Shown one piece after another: positions 60,259-64,000 of a stretch of DNA of 64,000 nt (the stretch's first letter is position 1; every line of letters starts with the position of its first letter). Below the pieces are notes generated by a model. That model searched no databases and had not been told where the DNA came from. It was given only the letters and a program-made list of their open reading frames with translations. Source of the DNA: Zychaea mexicana (Eukaryota > Mucoromycota > Mucoromycetes > Mucorales > Lichtheimiaceae). The translations under genes and the position numbers were made by a program. Where the stretch lies: the NCBI RefSeq assembly GCF_025766255.1, contig NW_026516743.1, forward strand, positions 148,526 through 212,525. The letters run 5' to 3'.

Positions 60259-60890
60259 TCAAAAGATGTACAGTAGGAAGTCATCGTTTATGGTGTTATT
60301 CTTTTGATCGTCCCAATGGATCTTGAAAGCTGCTAAAAAAAACGTAGAACCCGCACAAAAACAAACGAACCGATTAACTTTATCAGCAGCTATGAAAATC
60401 AATGAAGGGTGAGTCAGTTTCACTAGCGGCAGCGTATACTTACCATGAGCGGTCAGCTTATCTGTGGCAGCACACTTGGATAGAGTATGAATTCGGAATG
60501 GATGGAGGGAGGTTACACGGCGTAGTTCAGAGAACTGTTGGCGGATGGCGAAAATTATAAAGCAACAGTAGACAAGCACGCTTCACAGTAAAAGATAACG
60601 ATCTTTTTTTATATACTGCAGCGTTGGAGTCAAGTGTGTGTTGTATCTATTCCCGCACACAGCACATGCAATCAAAAGATACTAATCAAATGGAATAGTC
60701 TGTGGACTACGCTCTATACTCATGCTGTTTACCTTGTTGGGTGAAGAATAGAAACTGGCTGCTGGGAGGATCGTGTTCTTAATGTTTACTATTGCTGGAT
60801 CAGGAACAACTGATGCCGTAGAATCTGTTAAGTTGTTTACCTTGTCAATCACTCCTGTATTGCCATTTGATTGCTCACAGAAAAGCATTT
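60259..60890 (-). CDS. Possible small membrane protein gene
   Basis: Candidate exons: about 60741-60890 (MLFCEQSNGNTGVIDKVNNL, then ILPAASFYSSPNK, GTAAAC donor), about 60445-60575 (VLVYCCFIIFAIRQQF, a hydrophobic helix, then ELRRVTSLHPFRIHTLSK, GTAAGT donor) and about 60259-60335 (FKIHWDDQKNNTINDDFLLY, stop at 60259). Donors and acceptors are reasonable and the last exon looks coding. The 5' end is uncertain because it overlaps a competing plus-strand reading. No family is recognised. Confidence 0.3.
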
Positions 60891-61110
60891 CTTCCGTGAA
60901 TCTACATGCTCATTCACATTCGTGTCTTTGTTTTCGCTTGACACGGTGCCGTGCACGGACCCCCTCACAAGCAAGCGGCGACAGCATCGGAGGTACAGCA
61001 GCCCATGGTGAGAGACACGTACCACTACCGCCGAAGCACGCTTGTCTACTTGACCATCAGGTACCACTCCTCCTTTCATTTCCTTTGGTGCTGTATCTTT
61101 TGTTATGCCA

Positions 61111-61478
61111 TAGTAGGCAGCCCACAAGTTGATACGCAACCCGTTATCTGGGCCAATGAGAATTCACGGGGATTTGAAGTCCCGAACGAGAAAAATGTCT
61201 ATATAAAGCGAGCAATTTCGCCTTTCTTTTTTCTCTTCTCTTCAGTTCGTTTTGGTACAGCTTTGGTCTGTAGTACAGATGCACTGCTCTGTGCCATGAT
61301 CGGGTCATTGCTTGTGCTGGCTATTGTCATAATTCTTCTGATGATCGGCAGATTCAGTGGTCCGCGCCCTGAAGAAAATTTGCAATACATACCAGTGGGA
61401 ATGTGGTCATATACTCCGGCAGCCGATCGTGAACCTTCGGGTGCATGTGATGCCAACGGTATATGTTGGGATAATTGA
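61111..61478 (+). CDS. Possible single-pass membrane protein, 3' part
   Basis: Exon about 61112-61195 (SPQVDTQPVIWANENSRGFE, then VPNEKN) follows a CCATAG acceptor. A pyrimidine-rich intron (about 61198-61247) leads to LVCSTDALLCAMIGSLLV, continuing LAIVIILLMIGRF (one clear membrane helix). The cytosolic tail reads SGPRPEENLQYIPVGMWSYT and ends ANGICWDN, with a stop at 61478. AT-rich DNA with AATAAA-like strings follows directly, as expected of a 3' UTR. Upstream exons near 60900-61010 are possible but not resolved. Confidence 0.38.
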
Positions 61479-62622
61479 AACGAACTTTTTTATTATTATT
61501 TATTACACACAAATAAGAAAATGATAAACAAAATAAAAAAATATATTTTTCTTTTTCGCACTTTCCGCATAAACGTTTTACCGCTTTTTGCTTCGCCTTT
61601 TTTTTATGTGCACGACAAGTTCCTTTTTCTTTTTTCGCGAACAAAAAGCTAATTACTCCCCCTCCATCCATTCACAGCTCCGTGCTAAACAAAGCGGGGA
61701 ACAGTGACAGTGGCTCTGTATCGTAGCCGAAAGTAACACGATCACAATGCTTTGGCACTCTTTTTCACTTTCTGTGTTCGCCTTAATTGCCAAAGCAATT
61801 GTCAAGAAAAAAATTGTTATCGAGGATATGGTCGGTTATTTTATAAGAGGCAACGCCAGAGCATACGCCAGCAGACCTGTATAATTGGCAGATCTGTAAA
61901 AAATTGGAATGTTTTTTTTTCAGCTGTTCGTCTCTCTCACTCTTCCTGCACGTAGCGTATCACAACACAATTTTCTTATCATTTTGGGTTTCACCTGGAT
62001 CGAAAAGCTTGCACTGATCTTTCCGATGTGCCTGCTTTTAAAGCGTGATTCTTGTAACAGCTCTTTCCCTCCCCTTACACCTTCACTTCTCTCTTCCTTT
62101 TCTTATTTAACTTTACTTCGTTACATATTTTCAAGGTATGCGTTACCTATTTGAAAGTGATGATCGCTCACCAAAGATATCAGGGGGACCTGTTAAAGAT
62201 ATGATATATTTGCTCTACCAAAACATGCACGCACCCACACACACAGGATGCTGTGTTTTCCAGGCCAAGCGATTCGTTACTTATATATGACTTTTGCGGC
62301 TCGCAAACAATAAACCCGAGTATTGATTGAAGCCTTTTCCTTCGTATCGAGAAGTCGATGGTTTTAGAAAGAGCCTGTTCTAATGTGTATCTGCGTATCG
62401 CTATGATAGCATAGATTTAATGAAGTTACTGGTGGTTACAATAGATCAATCTTCAGGGTCCCCCTTTTCCAAATAAAATTCAGGTGAGCTACCTGGTTCG
62501 ACTTGCTTTTCCTTTGTCGGACATATTATTTCACGAGTCCGGATTATGTTATACAGGCTTTGTTCGATTAAAAGCCTCGTGCCAAATTTCTTTTCGCGCG
62601 TCCCCTTTCACATACACGTAAT
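61479..62622. other. Intergenic, no gene seen
   Basis: AT-rich 3' UTR-like DNA up to about 61560, then unremarkable sequence with pyrimidine-rich tracts (about 62060-62110) and a short CA repeat near 62230. Confidence 0.5.
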
Positions 62623-64000
62623 ATGACTGATTTGATCTCGATTTTGCCTCCCGAATCATTCAGTACATCTTCTCGTTTATCGGACAGCGGGCTGTGTCGA
62701 ATGTGTGAAAGTATGTCGCCGCTGGTTATACGCGATCCCCACTTACCAGACAGCCCTGTGGACACTGGTGGGAATCTCGCCTGATGCATGGAACAAAAGG
62801 AGCGACGCGATGCTTCAATGTTTGGGACAACAAGTCGAATCAGTATACATCAAATCTCAAGCCACGTATAAAGTACTGGAACGACTTGCTTGGCGAAGAT
62901 ACAGCATTCGCTTCCTTGGTGAAGTAAAACGATACTCTTTTTTTTTGCGTTAAGAGGATCGCGTATTCGGTAGTACTTACTACTGCTTATGCGCAAAAGA
63001 TATACTAAAGCTTTTTCTTTGTTTTCAATAAAAAAAATAAGACATCAGCAACCATGTGCATAGCAAACAATTACAACCTATTTTCGACAGTAGCACGTTA
63101 CTGCCAGGATTCATCAGATATTTCTCGCATACGCTAACTGCTCTGACGATTTCATTTCACACTTGCGATATCTCGCTGCCAATGCTACTGGACTTCTTGC
63201 CGTCATTAACGCATCTTTCAGTGATGTTTGATGGCCGCACTAACTTATCAGACGCTACTCTTGAACAAGTTGATGGCAGAAGCAGACACAAAAGGCCACC
63301 GATACACAACATTATCTTCTTAAGACTGGACGGTGTTCTCAGTTTTAAATACCGGATCCGTCCCTTATTGCAGCGTTGCTCCCACATCAAGTACTTGATA
63401 TTATCGCCTTACTCACGATTCAACAACGTATCTCCAACCAACATCTATACAGCTTATGAGCTGTGCCCTCTATTACGCTACATTATGTGGGAATGCAGCG
63501 AACCAGTCATAGCAGACAGATGGATTTCACTATCAAGAAGCACGAGTGCTTATATTAAGTAACTGAAAGGAAAGCATCGAATGATGGCGAGGAAGGCAGT
63601 ATGGCTTATGAACTGCTATTCAACGGCAAGGGACACGAGAGGATCATGCCGATAGTAGTTAAATCGCAGCCGATACTAGAACATTTACGTATAGTCGCCT
63701 GTGGTCTTTCTGATATTCATTGCTGGGATGTCTTGGCACGCAACCAATTCACACAGCTGACAAGTTTGGGGTTGACGGACATCACTGGTATGTCAAGCGA
63801 AGATTGGTCCCAGATTTTGCTCATGCAGCAACAAAATGAGATCTTGGAAGTTGGAAATCGCGCTGGAATAACGCAGTATCTGAACAGCATTATCGCAACC
63901 ATCGGTACGCTGCAACGGGCTCCGTATACTTTCCTTGCGAAATTTCCTTCACATGTTCAGCGAGAATCCTCTTTGCGATCTTACTCCGCTTCGACGTTTG
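62623..64000 (+). pseudogene. F-box/LRR-type protein gene with frame breaks, runs off right edge
   Basis: Starts MTDLISILPPE at 62623. It continues only in another frame as IIQYIFSFIGQRAVSN (F-box helix), then in a third frame as VCRRWLYAIPTYQTALW with GISPDAWNKRSDAML. An intron at about 62923-63042 leads to DISNHVHSKQLQPIFDSS, then LTALTISFHTCDISLPMLLD, FLPSLTHLSVMFDGRTN and LLQRCSHIKYLILSPYSRFN, all LRR-like. After SAYIK at about 63558 the frame changes again and continues QPILEHLRIVACGLSDIHCW and TQLTSLGLTDITGMSS to the edge. F-box proteins recruit substrates to SCF ubiquitin ligases. Each of the three breaks looks like one missing base. This may be a pseudogene or a low-accuracy stretch of assembly. 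Confidence 0.6.

Noticed and set aside
1..64000. CRISPR arrays, bacterial operons, rRNA or intact tRNA genes
   Set aside because: No spaced short direct repeats, Shine-Dalgarno-linked gene runs or rRNA/tRNA signatures were seen; the DNA is eukaryotic.

Overview
This is eukaryotic nuclear DNA from a filamentous fungus. Nearly every recognisable gene is broken by short introns (about 45-100 bp) with GT..AG ends, proteins carry long Gln/His/Ser/Pro tracts, and the gene set is fungal or general eukaryotic: vacuolar alpha-mannosidase Ams1, Not4, Ric1, an Alr/Mnr2-type CorA transporter and ribosomal protein L15. Dense introns, a WDR7-type gene (absent from yeasts) and a Helitron remnant suit an early-diverging lineage such as Mucoromycota. 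That placement is inference.

Layout. 1-7.1 kb: on the minus strand, the 5' part of a WDR7/rabconnectin-3 beta-like gene running off the left edge, the 3' end of an unidentified gene, and a tandem PH-domain gene. 7.1-11.8 kb: gene-poor, with decayed ORF remnants. 11.9-18.9 kb: plus-strand GH38 alpha-mannosidase, a possible tiny minus-strand gene, and a plus-strand ubiquitin-like/WLM metalloprotease. 19.3-38.8 kb: a direct tandem segmental duplication. A unit of about 9.07 kb occurs twice in full, plus a third copy of its first 1.3 kb, giving R-X-R-X-R. Each full unit carries a 5'-truncated HSL-type alpha/beta hydrolase, a 5'-truncated epoxide hydrolase fragment in head-to-head contact with it, a broken M18 aspartyl aminopeptidase, and a second epoxide hydrolase with an internal deletion. 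Breaks shared by both copies predate the duplication. 39.5-40.7 kb: a decayed Helitron Rep fragment just beyond the array. 41.5-50.7 kb: minus-strand RPL15, a short unassigned ORF almost touching it, a large Not4-type E3 ligase, and a CorA-family Mg2+ transporter. 51.3-58.1 kb: RIC1 (minus) and an alginate-lyase-fold protein (plus) sharing a short divergent promoter. 58.6-64 kb: poorly supported small membrane-protein genes and a frame-broken F-box/LRR gene leaving the right edge.

There is no operon-like logic. Most genes are housekeeping: membrane traffic (WDR7-like, Ric1), vacuolar glycan turnover (Ams1), DNA-protein crosslink or ubiquitin proteolysis (WLM), mRNA turnover (Not4), Mg2+ transport. 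The unusual part is the duplicated block. It is a head-to-tail array of mostly dead hydrolase and peptidase genes, flanked by a repeated 1.3 kb element and lying about 0.75 kb from a Helitron remnant. Four micro-exons of 13-16 nt, two of them at catalytic motifs, are the other notable feature.
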